A stretch of 64,000 nucleotides of DNA from assembly GCF_958295425.1 (NCBI RefSeq), contig NC_081145.1:21870465-21934464 (forward strand), given 5' to 3'. The DNA comes from Solea solea. Lineage: Eukaryota; Chordata; Actinopteri; Pleuronectiformes; Soleidae. Positions 13,001 to 24,250 of the stretch are shown here, piece by piece; the first letter of the stretch is position 1; each line of letters begins with the position of its first letter. Made by a program: the position numbers and the translations under genes. Below the pieces are notes generated by a model that made no database searches, was not told the origin of the DNA, and saw only the letters and a program-made list of their open reading frames with translations.

Positions 13001-14616
13001 TGAACACTGCCAGGCCTGACATTTGACCTTTAGGGGAGATCAATCAAAACTACCTTTTTGACTCATGTTAAATGTTACCCTTATCTACCCTTTTTCACTT
13101 TGACAAGGAAAGCGAAATATACCACACTGAGCTGCAAGTCCTTGATGTGATGGAAGCATAAGGTCATTTCACACCTAACAGTCCGCCAGACTCGGTACGA
13201 TTGGGGACTTTGTTCGGTTGGGGGTTGCGACACTCAGCCGGTCTGAGTGTTCCCCTCCTCGCCTGAGGGGGCGCTGCAACAAGAATTACTGAAGGAGAAG
13301 ACAAGACAAACCATGAACAAAGAAAACTGCATCCTATCGGTCTCGGTTTTTTTTGTTTGTTTTATGCAGAACATACGACACATTTCTCCTGGCTATCGTT
13401 CTACGCACGCGCATGTTTTGGTTGTGTTGTACCCACAATGCCCTGCGTTGTAGTCCGCGTCCTGCGTTTGTTTCACAGTTCGGTTGCGCATTCACACCTC
13501 CCCAAACAAACCACATTTTCCAAGCAAACGAACTAAATGTCAGGTACATGCTGTATTCTCCCTGCCTGCTGAGGATGGTAAAATCTCCACCAAACAAATG
13601 GAGCAGTGAGATTTGTACTGGTGCTCCTGATGGCCAGCTCAACTGTGACAGATGGGCTAATGTATTTGGGTAAAAGAGAGTGAGAGGAGAGAGAAAGTGA
13701 CAAAAAGAGAGAGTGTTGGTGGGACAGCAGTGCTGCAAACAGTTATAAAATTAAGTAATTGCAAAGATGGAAACACTGCTGTTAGTGTCTGGTTTGTATT
13801 TTCTTTCCTTACAAATCTATTGTCTGCAAACTCTCCAGAGTGCATATTTTAAAGAAATATCTGAGACATAAGACATACGAAATTCTTGTGTCTCCATGAC
13901 ATTTTCATGTTGAGGACTTGTTAGACATGTTTTAAATACATGGCTCAGGGATGCAGACAGAAACATTTTGTTATCTGGCCAAGAAATCCAGAAAGCATGT
14001 GTGAGACCCATCCAACAGACAGATCGGAGCCGGGCTGGGTATAAATCAGCTGTTATTCTATCCTACTTCTTGGGCCCGGTTGCTGTTAGTTTTAATTTAA
14101 GGGAGACTGTATTTCTTTTCCGTTTTAATTGGCTACACTAAAACCTGATCTCTGACATCCATGTGGAAGAGACAAGAGCAAAGAAAAGAGGACACTTCGT
14201 CACATGGTAAATGAAAGGTAACACATGACGTTGATTCGATTTGTTTCATTTAATTTGTAGGAATAAAAGAACTGGACCAAGTGATCGTGGTGCTCTTCAC
14301 AACACACATGTTCATTGGAGGATTCCTAGGGTTCGTTCTGGACAACACTATTCCAGGTCGGTGTCATGCAGAATGCAACTATTAGACGAGCTATTAATCA
14401 CTTATCAGTCTTATTAAATTTGTTTGTCTTTTTTCAGGTACTGACAAAGAGAGGGGCATCAACAGTTGGCAGGAAAAGGTGCAAGATGGTGGCAAAATGG
14501 CTTGTGACCTGTCTTGCTATGATATCCCTTTCTGTAATGGGATTTTTAAAAGGTTCAGATGTTTCCAGTACCTGCCATTCCTCCCTTCTTACAAGACCAC
14601 CCAGCAGTCTAAGTAA
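2791..14616 (+). CDS. SLC23-family (NAT) transporter, 3' six exons; likely SLC23A4/SNBT1-like nucleobase transporter (5' end outside window)
   Basis: Joined exons 2791-2947, 5312-5565, 7650-7814, 10279-10387, 14261-14356 and 14438-14616 give 319 codons with compatible phases and a terminal TAA. The protein aligns by eye with the C-terminal half of vertebrate SVCT1/SVCT2: W-L-x-C then TDVLP-like [21 protein letters not shown], the family block [12 protein letters not shown] followed by GAPPPP and HAINRGI, GTGNG, the NAT signature, [18 protein letters not shown] and FVLDNTIPG. Family members are plasma-membrane Na+-coupled carriers of ascorbate (SLC23A1/A2) or nucleobases (SLC23A4). The signature here is [10 protein letters not shown]; Gln at its first position is typical of nucleobase carriers, while SVCTs have Pro. 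This favours an SLC23A4-like identity but is inference. The cytosolic tail is short and ends in [10 protein letters not shown], without the longer SVCT1-type tail. About 280-300 N-terminal residues are missing from the window. Confidence 0.9.
3273..3297. repeat. (ATTC)n microsatellite
   Basis: About six uninterrupted attc units. Confidence 0.9.
3907..4072. repeat. (TAA)n/(TTA)n compound microsatellite with alternating polarity
   Basis: Blocks of aat/taa repeat alternate with blocks of tat/att several times, so neighbouring blocks are inverted repeats of each other. The asparagine- and isoleucine-rich open frames over it are artefacts of the trinucleotide repeat. Confidence 0.95.
5312..5565 (+). 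CDS. slc23-like exon b with the NAT signature motif
   Basis: The exon is 254 bp, with acceptor cccacag and donor gtatgt. It enters in phase 1 (completing a Gly codon) and leaves in phase 0. It carries the most diagnostic part of the protein: [27 protein letters not shown] (with the conserved Glu of the NAT substrate site), [17 protein letters not shown] and, at 5536-5565, [10 protein letters not shown]. The signature has Gln first and Ala in place of the usual fourth-position Gly. Confidence 0.95.
5566..7649 (+). other. slc23-like intron b
   Basis: AT-rich intron. Apart from the short SINE-like tail at 5738-5800 nothing was recognised. The pyrimidine tract before the 7650 acceptor is clear. 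Confidence 0.65.
5738..5800 (-). repeat. Teleost SINE-like repeat, tail fragment
   Basis: ccatccatccatcttctaccgc followed by a tcctcca segment is the reverse complement of the GGAT-tailed end of the dispersed repeat also found at 15334, 22285, 43248, 44328 and 55606. Confidence 0.6.
7650..7814 (+). CDS. slc23-like exon c
   Basis: The exon is 165 bp (55 codons), phase 0 on both sides, acceptor ttcgccag and donor gtagaa. It begins VGSR, exactly the residues that follow the NAT signature in SVCTs, then continues [30 protein letters not shown]. These form two membrane helices and the conserved DP(V/I)xGGMF turn. Confidence 0.93.
7815..10278 (+). other. slc23-like intron c
   Basis: Intron with one dispersed repeat copy (8095-8420). 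No exon, RNA gene or other element was recognised. Confidence 0.6.
8095..8420 (-). repeat. Dispersed repeat, copy 2 (sister at 1030-1330)
   Basis: Opposite orientation to the copy near 1100; shares the caaagtccata core and the flanking tttaaacca. Both lie in introns of the same gene. Confidence 0.5.
10279..10387 (+). CDS. slc23-like exon d
   Basis: The exon is 109 bp, entering in phase 0 and leaving in phase 1, with acceptor tttctccag and donor gtgatt. It encodes [16 protein letters not shown], then SGLVLPTWF and NPGVIDTG. The NSSRN(L/I)F/L..G block is a hallmark of vertebrate SLC23 members. A short (GT)n tract lies just inside the following intron. Confidence 0.93.
11035..11220. repeat. CCTAACC-rich dispersed repeat
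   Basis: Imperfect cctaaccctaacc units followed by a characteristic tail (ggaccagtttttggtct) as in widespread vertebrate interspersed repeats. A related taagggttaa stretch occurs near 17165. Not a telomere: the units are degenerate and interrupted. Confidence 0.5.
13160..13540. mobile_element. MITE, family A copy 1
   Basis: Starts near catttcacacctaacagtcc and contains tgtagtccgc, ctgcgtttg and ttcacacctcc. The internal block recurs at about 24147-24175 (tttgtagtccgctttctgcg). Complementary cacacct/aggtgtg edges suggest a hAT-like non-autonomous DNA transposon. Chance open frames on both strands cover it. Confidence 0.55.
14261..14356 (+). CDS. slc23-like exon e
   Basis: The exon is 96 bp, phase 1 in and phase 1 out, with acceptor aatttgtag and donor gtcggt. 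It encodes [20 protein letters not shown], then [12 protein letters not shown]. It corresponds to the last transmembrane helices; LDNT(I/V)PG is nearly invariant in SLC23A1/A2. Confidence 0.93.
14438..14616 (+). CDS. slc23-like terminal coding exon f with stop
   Basis: After an intron of only 81 bp the exon opens at acceptor ttttttcag, completes the Gly codon and reads [13 protein letters not shown], a Gly/Lys-rich linker, [32 protein letters not shown] and TAA at 14614. SVCTs have the same order of landmarks (EERG..W, Y-(D/N)-(L/F)-P-F/I-G-M, KR/KK, YLPI-P). The frame given by the joined exons differs from a longer chance frame beginning at 14366. Confidence 0.9.
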
Positions 14617-14949
14617 CCAGATGCAAACTTCGACTGAAGGATTGATGCTGGCCCTTTGGCTCTTTTAAGCCAAACCGTAGTTACCTAGTTAGGATTAAAA
14701 CAACATTTTATGTTCAGGTATACAAAAATGTCAGTGTGGGGCTATTGCATTTTTTTTTTATTATTTATTTATCAAATTTCCCAAATGTCAAAATGAAAGT
14801 GTAAATCTTTTAAAATTGACACAGCAATTTATTGTTTGCCTTCTTCGTGTATACCTGGGCAATTCAGGCTGAGGTGATGTCTGACCCTCTTTATTACTGT
14901 ACTGTAAGACGTATTTAATGGCTAAACTAGCAAAGAGCAGTATGATTCA

Positions 14950-15290
14950 CCGAGAAAGGTCCAGTGCATAAAATTTGGGGGTTTCTGAATATGATATCTT
15001 GACTATCTGCATTGATGTATTATCTCCAGAAAATTGGTAGAACTGTTGTGTTTTCCTCACCTAAGAATAATACGTTTTAATTACATGGGGAGCAGGTCCT
15101 CTTCCATGGAGTCTGCCATGTTGTACCTCCATATTTGTACAGTAGCACACAATGGACATATCGGACTCTGGCTTTACGGGGGAGCTTTTGCATGTTTTTG
15201 TGCAGTGGTCTCTCATACACATTTGGATAGGGAGTCTATAGCTAAAGGAAATCATTTGGTTGCACATCCTACACACTGATCCTTTGATAA
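14950..15290. repeat. Teleost dispersed repeat (ggagcaggtcc...gtctgccatg family)
   Basis: Contains ggagcaggtcctcttccatg, gagtctgccatgttgtacc and acagtagcacacaatggac in the order known from a very common teleost intronic/UTR repeat. Recognition is from memory of that family. It may lie within the transporter's 3'UTR. Confidence 0.5.
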
Positions 15291-15333
15291 GAGGCTAAAA
15301 TGAAGTTAATGTGACTGTAAATGCATGCAGATT

Positions 15334-15545
15334 TGGCGATTAGGCACAATTGGACACTCTAAATTGACCGTAGGTGTGTGTGAGAGTGGACAGTTGTCTC
15401 TATGTGGCCCTGTGATGTCCAGGGTGTACCCCACCTTTAACCCTATCAGCTGGGATTGGCACCAGCACCCTCCGTGACCCTCATGTGGAGGATAAAGTGG
15501 TAGAAGATGAGTGTGATTGAGTGAGTGAGTGAGTGAGTGAGTGAA
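15334..15545 (+). repeat. Teleost SINE-like repeat, 3' half, with (GAGT)n tail
   Basis: Reads cactctaaattgaccgtagg, ggccctgtgatgtccagggt, ccctatcagctggga, ccctcatgtggaggataaag, as in the consensus of this family, and runs into (gagt)n where other copies have (GGAT)n. Confidence 0.7.
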
Positions 15546-16452
15546 CTTGTAAATGATAGATACATACGCACACAACCGCAAACCTGTGGTTCCATTCCAT
15601 ACTATCAGGGTCCACATACTTAGAGTATTCTATTTCAATATCATTTCCTACACAGAACCCAAACCCAGCAGTGTATTTGTGCAAAAGTTAATGTAAGCTG
15701 CACGTAGATGTGTAAAAAAAGAACAAACTGGTAATTCATTTTAAAATAAAAGTTACAAATACAGCAATAAGTGGAAAGCTATAATGTGCTATACACCAAC
15801 CTATGTCCTGTCTTTTGATGCATGAATCGTTTTAATGAAGGCGCCATGCTGTTACTTTTTCAGAAAGGCTCACAATGTCTGTGAGACAAAGTTTAACCTG
15901 TATATTACTGTGGTATATTACTTCTCAGCTTGAAATACTTTGTCTAATGCACTTAAGCCATGATGAGAAATAAGAAAAACACATTTCTGTCCAAACGTGT
16001 AAGAGTTAACACAGTATCGGTTGTTATGGTTATGGAATGATTTGTGTCCTGTGACCACTGCACCGTGCCCCCAAACCCCCACACATGCTGTACACACAAA
16101 CATGTGTTTTTCTTATTGTATTCATTTTGCACCAATATTCAGTGGCACAGAACCCGAGTGAGAAATGTATTTAAGTGTCATGAAGTTAAGCCACTGTTGA
16201 GGTGTTACAAAAGTGTTGAAACTAACAAGATGTTTTTTTTCCCTCAGTTGTCTAATTACTACCTCAGCAGCAACACTGGCTACATAAACAACATGTTTTT
16301 AAAAATGACTTATTTCCTGTCATGTTTTTCAAAGAGCTGTTTTTATTAACACAACTGCTTTGTACCTTTCATTTCATTTCAATAATGTATAATTTTAATC
16401 TTTTTTTTTAACTATAACTTTAATTCAGTTGTTGTTAAGTCATTTTGAACTT

Positions 16453-16458
16453 AATAAA
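16453..16458 (+). terminator. Polyadenylation signal (AATAAA), candidate for slc23-like gene
   Basis: aataaa within ttaataaaga lies 1.84 kb beyond the transporter stop codon. An earlier hexamer is at 15745. A dispersed repeat lies between the stop codon and both signals, so the actual cleavage site is uncertain. Confidence 0.35.
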
Positions 16459-18631
16459 GACTTTCTCTCTCATTTTTACATGGGTTGCTAATATATACTA
16501 TACTGTATACACTTTTTTATCATATCTGTATAATTGTTTTTACTTGACTATATGTGTTTGCACACCCAATACGAATGCAATGAGAGCAATGAAGTGTAAG
16601 TGTGATATGTTTATTTAATCTATATGAAAAGGGACTGCAAAAGGTCCACAGGGTGGAAGTGGACTTGCTTTAGCTACTTCAGTGTTTCCTAGTCCTACTA
16701 CATGGGGGGACCAGCTCTACCAGGTAATGTACCTGGCGCTTATGCTCATGCTTACATTTTTAATGCAAAATTTGGAGTTAATGCGATTATATTGTGCTTC
16801 CATCCAGAATTTATTGTACAAATACTCAAAATTTGAATCAATGTATAGGTGGATAGAGCTAGTAATTAAGGTTTGTCACATACAAGGTTATATCCCGACG
16901 GTCAGTGAATTGGATGTAAGATTTAAAGAGGTAGCTACAAATGTTCTATTGTTTTTTGGGGTTCTTTAAATAAGCATTGGATAGTTATCATAGATTTTGT
17001 GTGAAAACGTGTCAAGTAAAGCTCATGTTTCGATGTACCTCTATGCTCATGTGACACAGTGTGGAAATTTCATTATAAGCATCCTCCTCTTAGCCCGTTG
17101 AACTATTCACATAACAGCGGAGCAGGAGGTTAATTGGGTTAACGCAAATGCTAAGACTAGACTTCTTAGGGTTAAGGGTTAAAGTAAGGTTAAGGAAGTG
17201 CAGAGGAAACGATTCCACCCAGGTGTAGCAATAAACAGGTGTGTAACTGTCTAGGTTTGGATGTGAATTAGCTCCTGGGGCTGAGGAGGAGCCTAGGTTT
17301 GCAGAGGCCCACCCTGACATGAGGAAGGTGTTTGGGGTTAGTGAGTTTAAAGGAGCATGCGCTTATTGGAGTCTCCATATAAGATCATGCTTGCATTATT
17401 TGGTCTTGCTCTTCGTTTCTTCAATCCTTCTTCCTTCCTTCTCCTTCTTTCTATAGTATGATATATCTGGTTGTGCGTTAGCCTTTTATCAGACAGTTAT
17501 TTGATCTCTAAAAGAAAGATCTGGGAGATCAAACGGTCTTCTCCGCTGATCTCTTCATCTGATCATCTCGCAACGAACTAGAACATTTAATCCCCAGTGG
17601 TATTCGATGTCTATCTGCACATACCTTTTCATGAAATGAAGACACACACTTCAGATAAAAAAACAGACTATGCAAAACACTGATATCTCCAGATGAACTT
17701 GCTCCCCCACTAATTTTAGTGTGTGGCTGTAAGCGAATATGGCCAGAAAACCAAGAGCCAAAAGTACGGGGTTTTTGATTTCATACACACATGAATGATC
17801 ATTCTACCACAATTTAAGTAAGTGTCTAGGCTATTTTCAGTGTGGTCTGTATAGTAAAAACCTAACTAAGAGGCTATTTTCACCGATATATATTTAAGAT
17901 AGTCGTCTAGACTTCCAACTTGGTTGGCATGGCATCTAACTTGATCACTAAATCCTAATCAGGATTGAAATGGATGGACAGATGCGCCTGCTCATCAAGT
18001 TCAGAGACACCTTTGGCCTCGAAGAAGTCTCTCAGGGCATTACCTGATTACTGATTTATTTGTCACTAGAAACGTGACTAATCGTTGATGTGTGCAAGTG
18101 TTAATTGAAATTCACTGCCATATTTAACTGAGACCCGCAGATCACGGATTACAGCAAAAGATGGTACATGTGTGTTTCCTCATGCTTAAGCTACTTTATG
18201 CAGCTTTACTCCAAGGTACACCATATTGAATTAGTCTGCCAGGCCCAGAAGGCTGGAGGCTATTATGTATCAGTCAACTGGGTCATGATGGAGTGTTTTC
18301 TTTTCCCTCGCATTTACATTTATGAACATGTTATTGCACCTCCCACAAAAGTATTCACTTCGGTGTTCACTTCTGAGAATATTAAGTACTCAACGGAGCA
18401 CAAACATATTTTTAGAGGTTGCCAGGTTACATTTACACATGGTCAACTCTCATTTCATCATGTGAAAAATATGCATTGCATTGCATTCAGTGTGGACACA
18501 CCATTTCATTTATAGGGTTTGGGTTTTTTTAAGGTTTTTTGTTGTTGTTAGTTTTTTAATAGCATTGTCTCAACACTGACACAGTCAGTACAGGACCATG
18601 GACAGGGCCACATTGGACTATGAATAACCGA

Positions 18632-19470
18632 CGTTTAAAGGGGGGATATTATGCAAAATCTACTTTTTAACCATTTCAATACTTATATTTGGGACTCTGG
18701 AGGCCCTACCAGTCGCCAAAGTGTGGAAAAAGAATACTCAGTGATGTTTTCGTCGTTTTATATATGAAGCTAATGTGCCGGATAAAGTCAGCAAACGTGT
18801 GTTCGTGTGTTCGCACCTCTTCACATCAGACTGCGGCCAGCGGTCGCCGTATTTAGTCAACGACCGTATTTCACCGACGTACAAACACACACATTTTTAA
18901 GAAAAGGTCACATAGAGCTCATAACTGACCATTCTGACACGTCCTAATTCAAAATATTTGTTCAGTACGTCCTCCACGACCGGAGCACAGACAAATCAAC
19001 AAATCATTTCGTCCCACCGCTGGCTGACAGTTACACAATATCTTATCAAGTTACGGTGCAGCATAAACAACCTGCAAATTACATTCATAAACATACCTCA
19101 CCTACGTTGCATTCGCATTTTTGCCGACAATTATTTGATTCGATTCTGTTTTCAGAACAGCACTGACAGTCCCCTCTTTACGCTGGAAAAATAAACTGCC
19201 AAGTGTGTTTCTCGAGGAAGCGATGCTGGATATGCAAGTAGGCCACCATTAGCTAACACGTGAGCCATAAAATGTATGCGCCTGTGTCTGGTATTTGGCC
19301 TGGTTGTAAACTTTACAATACAAAATGCTATAAAAGGTGTCGCCCATTCACATGTGTTTTACTGCATTTATTGACTCTTTACAAAGTATTTTCTAAGAGT
19401 TTCCTAGCTGGGGTTATTCATGTGAATAATAGGAGTAAACACAAGCAGTGGCGGCTTGTTTGGGGCTAAT
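18632..19470. mobile_element. Probable non-autonomous DNA transposon remnant
   Basis: Begins ggggggatattatgcaaaat, a familiar start of long teleost repeats, and later has catagagctcataactgac and gctggatatgcaagtaggcc. No transposase is evident. The ends are approximate and the class is inferred. Confidence 0.4.
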
Positions 19471-20021
19471 ACTACAGATGTGTTAATTACATTGTCTCTA
19501 CAGCCAACAGCTTGAATCAAGCGCATAAGACATATATTTTCAAAACCCGGCTCCTTGCTTGTGGCCAGATCCTCTACTTCTCACTTTGGACAGAGGACAG
19601 AAATCTAATACTCAGCATAGCCAAAACAATTTTGAGGGTGATAAGTGTTTACCATTCTACCGGTTAGACACTGTGTAAAGCACTGCTACTCTAAGTCTGA
19701 AGCTGCACGAGTGGAAAAGGTACATGCTAGGCTTAGATCACTGTGAAGTAAACTCATCGACCCAGAGTTGAAAAGTGTCCAACAAGGGATCATCTGTTCC
19801 AAGCCACCTGTCCCTAAGGCGACATGCTGATCAGCCTGATCTTATAGGTGGAAAGCAACATTTAAACAGGTAGATGCTTTTACTGTGTTCATGTAGCGGT
19901 CCTGTCTAGCCACATTTCTTGGAAACAAATTCGTTTTTATCAATTGCCCAAAGTTACACCTGCAATTGTTGATTATGTTTCATTAAAATTGTCATCAAAT
20001 AGCTCTGTATTTAACTTTTAC

Positions 20022-20370
20022 GCATTAAGCAGACATTTGTTTTATCCAAAGCGAATAACAAAAGAGGAATAAGCTACAAAGAAGAAGTCTTGGAAAGAAA
20101 TCCACTTTCTAGTAACAGTGGACGGATAGAGGTGAGAGTGCAAGTGCAGAAGGAGATTGTGCAAGGGGAGGGGGGGAGGGTAAGTGCTAGGACAGAAGAT
20201 GCTCTTGGAAGAGCTGGGTTTTCAAGAGCCTCTTGAAGATAGACAGGTTCTGTATTCTGACACCTATCACTGATCTGCTGTGTTTGCTCCACAGTGATCT
20301 GACGGTAAATCTAGGAGGAACTAGTATCACAAAACACTTAATCCAGAACTCCACAAAGACGTGGTTCACT
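20022..20370. repeat. Teleost dispersed repeat
   Basis: Starts with gcagacatttgttttatcc and aaagcgaataac, then gaagatgctcttggaagagc and tgggttttcaagagcctctt, motifs recurrent in teleost interspersed repeats. Minus-strand open frames here are coincidental. Confidence 0.45.
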
Positions 20371-22284
20371 CTCTTGTGAGGTAAGGCTGTTCATCTGTGT
20401 GGATGTGCCAGAATCTTCTTCAGCTACACAAAGAGAAAACAGAATTTATTTTTGGAGCTAAGCAGGAAAGAGTCAAAGTTGAGTCACTCTGTTTAAAACC
20501 CAAACATCAAGGAAGAAATCCTGGCTAATATCAGCAATGTCCAAACGTCAACATTACTCATGGAAGCTTTGAAAACACATTTTAGATTTCACGTTCAGTT
20601 GTCAATCTTTTTATTTCATCTAAACATCACAATGGTAGGTTGTTAAAGTGGCGTTAAAATTCCCTAATTCCTTTGCCAACCTGGGTCACCATGAAAATTA
20701 AAAACATCCTGCCTGCTGAAAAGGAGTCGCTGTGACGCCTCAACAACTCAATCAAGTGTGTACTTACAGTAAAAGGAGGCCAGCTTTCTCCCATGGCAGA
20801 TTCTTGACATTTGCACCCTTTCAAAGCTTTATAGATTTTTAAAACATTCACTTTCATCTTTGCTGAAGCCTATAGACAGGGCTAGCCCAGGCTTGCCTTG
20901 AGCCACCCCCTAATTACATTGCTATTGATCCAGTCTGCCTGGGGTCGGATCATTTTGGTCTGAGAAAATGCATGAATTCATATCCCGTTATTATATCACA
21001 CGGAAAATCTTTGGTGGTACTTTTCCCCCCATGTTGTTCCTCTTTTCTCTCCTCTAAGTTTTTTGTTGCAGACTGACACTCTTCATGGACTAGATCTTGG
21101 TTCTGGTTCCTTTTTCAATTTTTCTTCCCAGTAACTTGCTCATCTTGATGCTCAGGGAACATTGTAATGAGATGTGTCAAGACCTCTACATTACAGGGAA
21201 ATGGAGATATCTCCTTTTAGGATTTCTGCAGAATGTTTTTACTGGAGGAACGAAATCTGCTCATCAGTGAATGAATTGAATTCCAAAATGCAGTCAACTG
21301 TGCCGCCATAACCTGCTATAAGCACCAGACATGTCACAACGACTGTCTAGCAGTGTTACATCTTGTTTGTTAGGAGAAAACTTTTTCCAGGAATCGAGAG
21401 CGCTCATCTTTCCGGGAGTTTATGCATTGGCATCCTTTTTTCACCCCTTTTTCCTTTTCTTTTTTTTTTTACAGTTTTATTGGGAGGTCTTTGTGTGAGG
21501 CTCCCAGACACACATATAACATCAAAAATAGTTTATTCAGTGTGTGGTAAGAAGAAGCCAGAGTGTGATTCAAAGACTGGATGTGGTAAATGTCAGGATA
21601 ATAGTGGTGGATTTGCAATGAAGAAAACATGGCAAGGGTAATCTGTTTTCAACACATTTTATACAATTTTAACGCTAATCTTCAAATCGGTGTTCTGAAG
21701 ACATATTGGAGGTCATGCTTTTCACTATTTCTTTTTATGTATGCATGTGTGAACAGTTTGAGAGCACATCTGTGCACTGTTATGTACACGGTCCTTTTAG
21801 GCTTTATGATAAAAAATAAAAGTATCCGGCGGTTCCCTTAGATGAAAGGAAAACAGTGTCAATGCTTATATTGCACTGTGTGCATATTAAGTGGCCTCGT
21901 GTGAGGGTTTGGAGTTTGAGTTAGAGTTAAATTCACAGCCTGAATTATTATCCCACACCAGCCCTGAACTGTGTCAAAAGCAGTCTGAGCAAATGTGTAG
22001 GAAAAGAAACAGTCTCCCTTTAAAAGTAAAGACACAAGACAGCCTACTTTACTAACCCTGTCGTTTCTCCCTTTTCATCCCATTACAACCTCCCAAGTGC
22101 ACTTGCAGCCAAAGACTGAAGATCTTCGACAAAGTCCAAGTTACTAGAATTTAGAGTTAAATGGAATTAACACTGAAGTAGTGATGCAGTTTTTGATGCC
22201 CCCTAATGGCACTAATTTCTCTTGCGGGTCCTGGGACACTTGCACTGGTTATCAGAGATAATACACAATCAACTGTAAATCTCA

Positions 22285-22480
22285 TTGATTCATTGTCTAC
22301 CGCTTTTGTCCTCCATGTGAGGGTCGGGATGGCAGCGCTGGAGCCAATCCCAGATGACATACGGCGAAAGGTGGGGCACACCCTGGTCAGGTCGCCGGTC
22401 CATGTCAGGGCAGACACATACAGTACAACCATTCACTCTCACACTCACACCTAGGGTCAGGGTTAGGTCTTTTTGCTGCA
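22285..22480 (-). repeat. Teleost SINE-like repeat, 3' half
   Basis: Reverse-complement orientation: ttgtctaccgc, cctccatgtgagggtcggga, gccaatcccagatgacatac, ggtggggcacaccctgg, then the head-ward ccattcactctcacactcac. Confidence 0.7.
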
Positions 22481-24074
22481 AGACAATAGTGCTAGCCACT
22501 CCCCCGCCATGTGGTCCCACTTTAAATTTCTTTCATACACTCACTATCAGTCCCTGATCTCTTGGTTATATATCCTGCCATCGAGGTCACTAAGGTCACC
22601 CTCTCATCTTCTTTCTGCCCTCACTTAGGCTGTAAAAGCAAAGGTGACAGGGTTTGTTCCTGTTGTTGCCTCCAGGCTTAAGGACTGATCTTAGACTTGC
22701 TTACAAGTCAGTCAGTGAGTGTCCGTAAGTTGTTTTTTTTGACAGGACAGAGGGGAAGTATCAGTTGCATTGCATTGCACTGCATTGCATTGTGCAGGCT
22801 GCACAAGTAAAACCTGTATTAAAAGCTTTTCCAGTCTTATATTTTGAATTTTGACTCTGGCATTCCTCCCATCTTAGACCCAGAGACCCCTCACATTTTG
22901 TATCGACTATTACAATTATTTAGTATTCTGCAATCATCTAATCACCTCAACAGAGGTCAATGGTTTTGTCTTGTGTTGCCAAATTCTGACAAGACAACAG
23001 TCTGGCACCATTTCACTATAGAATTAACCTTTAACCGTGAACCACACACAGCCTTGCGTTCATGTCATCTTCATTAATATTAATATTAATATGATAACAA
23101 TATTAATACTAATTATGTGTAAACTGTGTATGTGATGTTGGGCCATATAAATAAAATTGACTTTGGGTCTTTCGAAAGGGTATGAGACACTAATGTAAGG
23201 CTGGTCAGTGTGTCAGATACAATAGACGGTGTTTCTACAGCAATCAGGGACAGCAGAGAAAATTCAGCTCCAATGCAGAAATGCAGAGACTTTCATCATG
23301 TGCAAGATAATGAGACAGGAAGGAGACACCATCGCTACTGTCATTAAAGCTACGTTTGAGTTAGTCCATGTTTCTCATCAGTGGGGGTGGGCGTCAGGGT
23401 ACAGGGTCCTTTTTATTTTGTGTTTACTCTGGCTTGTCTATCTGAGCTTCTGAGGCTTGATTATGGTGATGAGATGCAGCTGGTGGCTCTGCCCCGACTC
23501 CAACACATCTGCAGGCAATCATAAACAAACACATGGGGAGAGAGGCAACAAGCCTCTCAGGGAGCGCCATCAGGTTAGGGAGCCACCCCACTCAAGGGAA
23601 TGACAGACAACGTCTCAGGGGAGATGTGATATGTCGTTTTGCAAGAATGGCAATACCTGAAAAAGAGGGTAAATGTCCAGCTGACGCTGAAGAAACAATG
23701 AGCTGAGGCATGATCTTGCAAATACGGGAGGAAAAACCATAATGCTTAAGGTGGCAATCTCAAAGATTTCTGCACTGGTTAGTTCATGACACCGATAATT
23801 ACCCTTGTTAAAGAAGTCAGACAACTTTCTTGTGAGCATCTGTGATCTGATTTCATGATGGATGAGTGTCTGGGGTGTGTGAGCAGCAGAGCAAAAAGCC
23901 AGGGAGAAGTTAAAGAAGTGCAGCTTGTTGTCTTGACTTTCCACTCCCTTGCAGCCTGATCAGTACAACAAGTGAGTCCTCGCTGGAGCAGCTCAACCAA
24001 TTCTTCGGCCATTTTGAGGCTGAGTCCACATCCACCATTGTACCAGTTCCTTATCAGGCTGCACTGCCCTCCAC

Positions 24075-24250
24075 ACCACACAGTACGACTGGACTAGGTT
24101 AAATTGGGGATTGCAGCATTCGGTCTGAGTTTGCTTTCACTTTGCTTTGTAGTCCGCTTTCTGCGTTTGGTTCACTTGAAGTGAACCGAGACCTACATAA
24201 ACCTACGCAAACAAACTAGGGTTCCCATTAAGAAGGGCTGGTGTGAATGA
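24075..24250. mobile_element. MITE, family A copy 2 (shortened), inserted next to LINE
   Basis: Shares tgtagtccgc, ctgcgtttg and ttcac with the copy at 13160-13540 and ends ggctggtgtgaatgaaacc. LINE-like sequence resumes straight afterwards; weak LINE-like similarity (SSLEQLNQFFGHFE) also lies just before it. Confidence 0.5.

Larger units (their letters stand above)
10388..14260 (+). other. slc23-like intron d
   Basis: The largest visible intron of this gene. It contains a (GT)n tract just after the donor, a CCTAA-rich repeat (11035-11220), a (GT)n run near 12640 and a MITE (13160-13540). Confidence 0.65.

Noticed and set aside
13334..13738. 134-codon minus-strand open frame
   Set aside because: It overlies a MITE and shows no known domain or splice-site support.
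21363..21641. Cys-rich open frame that looked like a small secreted protein
   Set aside because: The Cys residues do not match a known pattern, the frame starts in a T-rich tract and there is no gene context.
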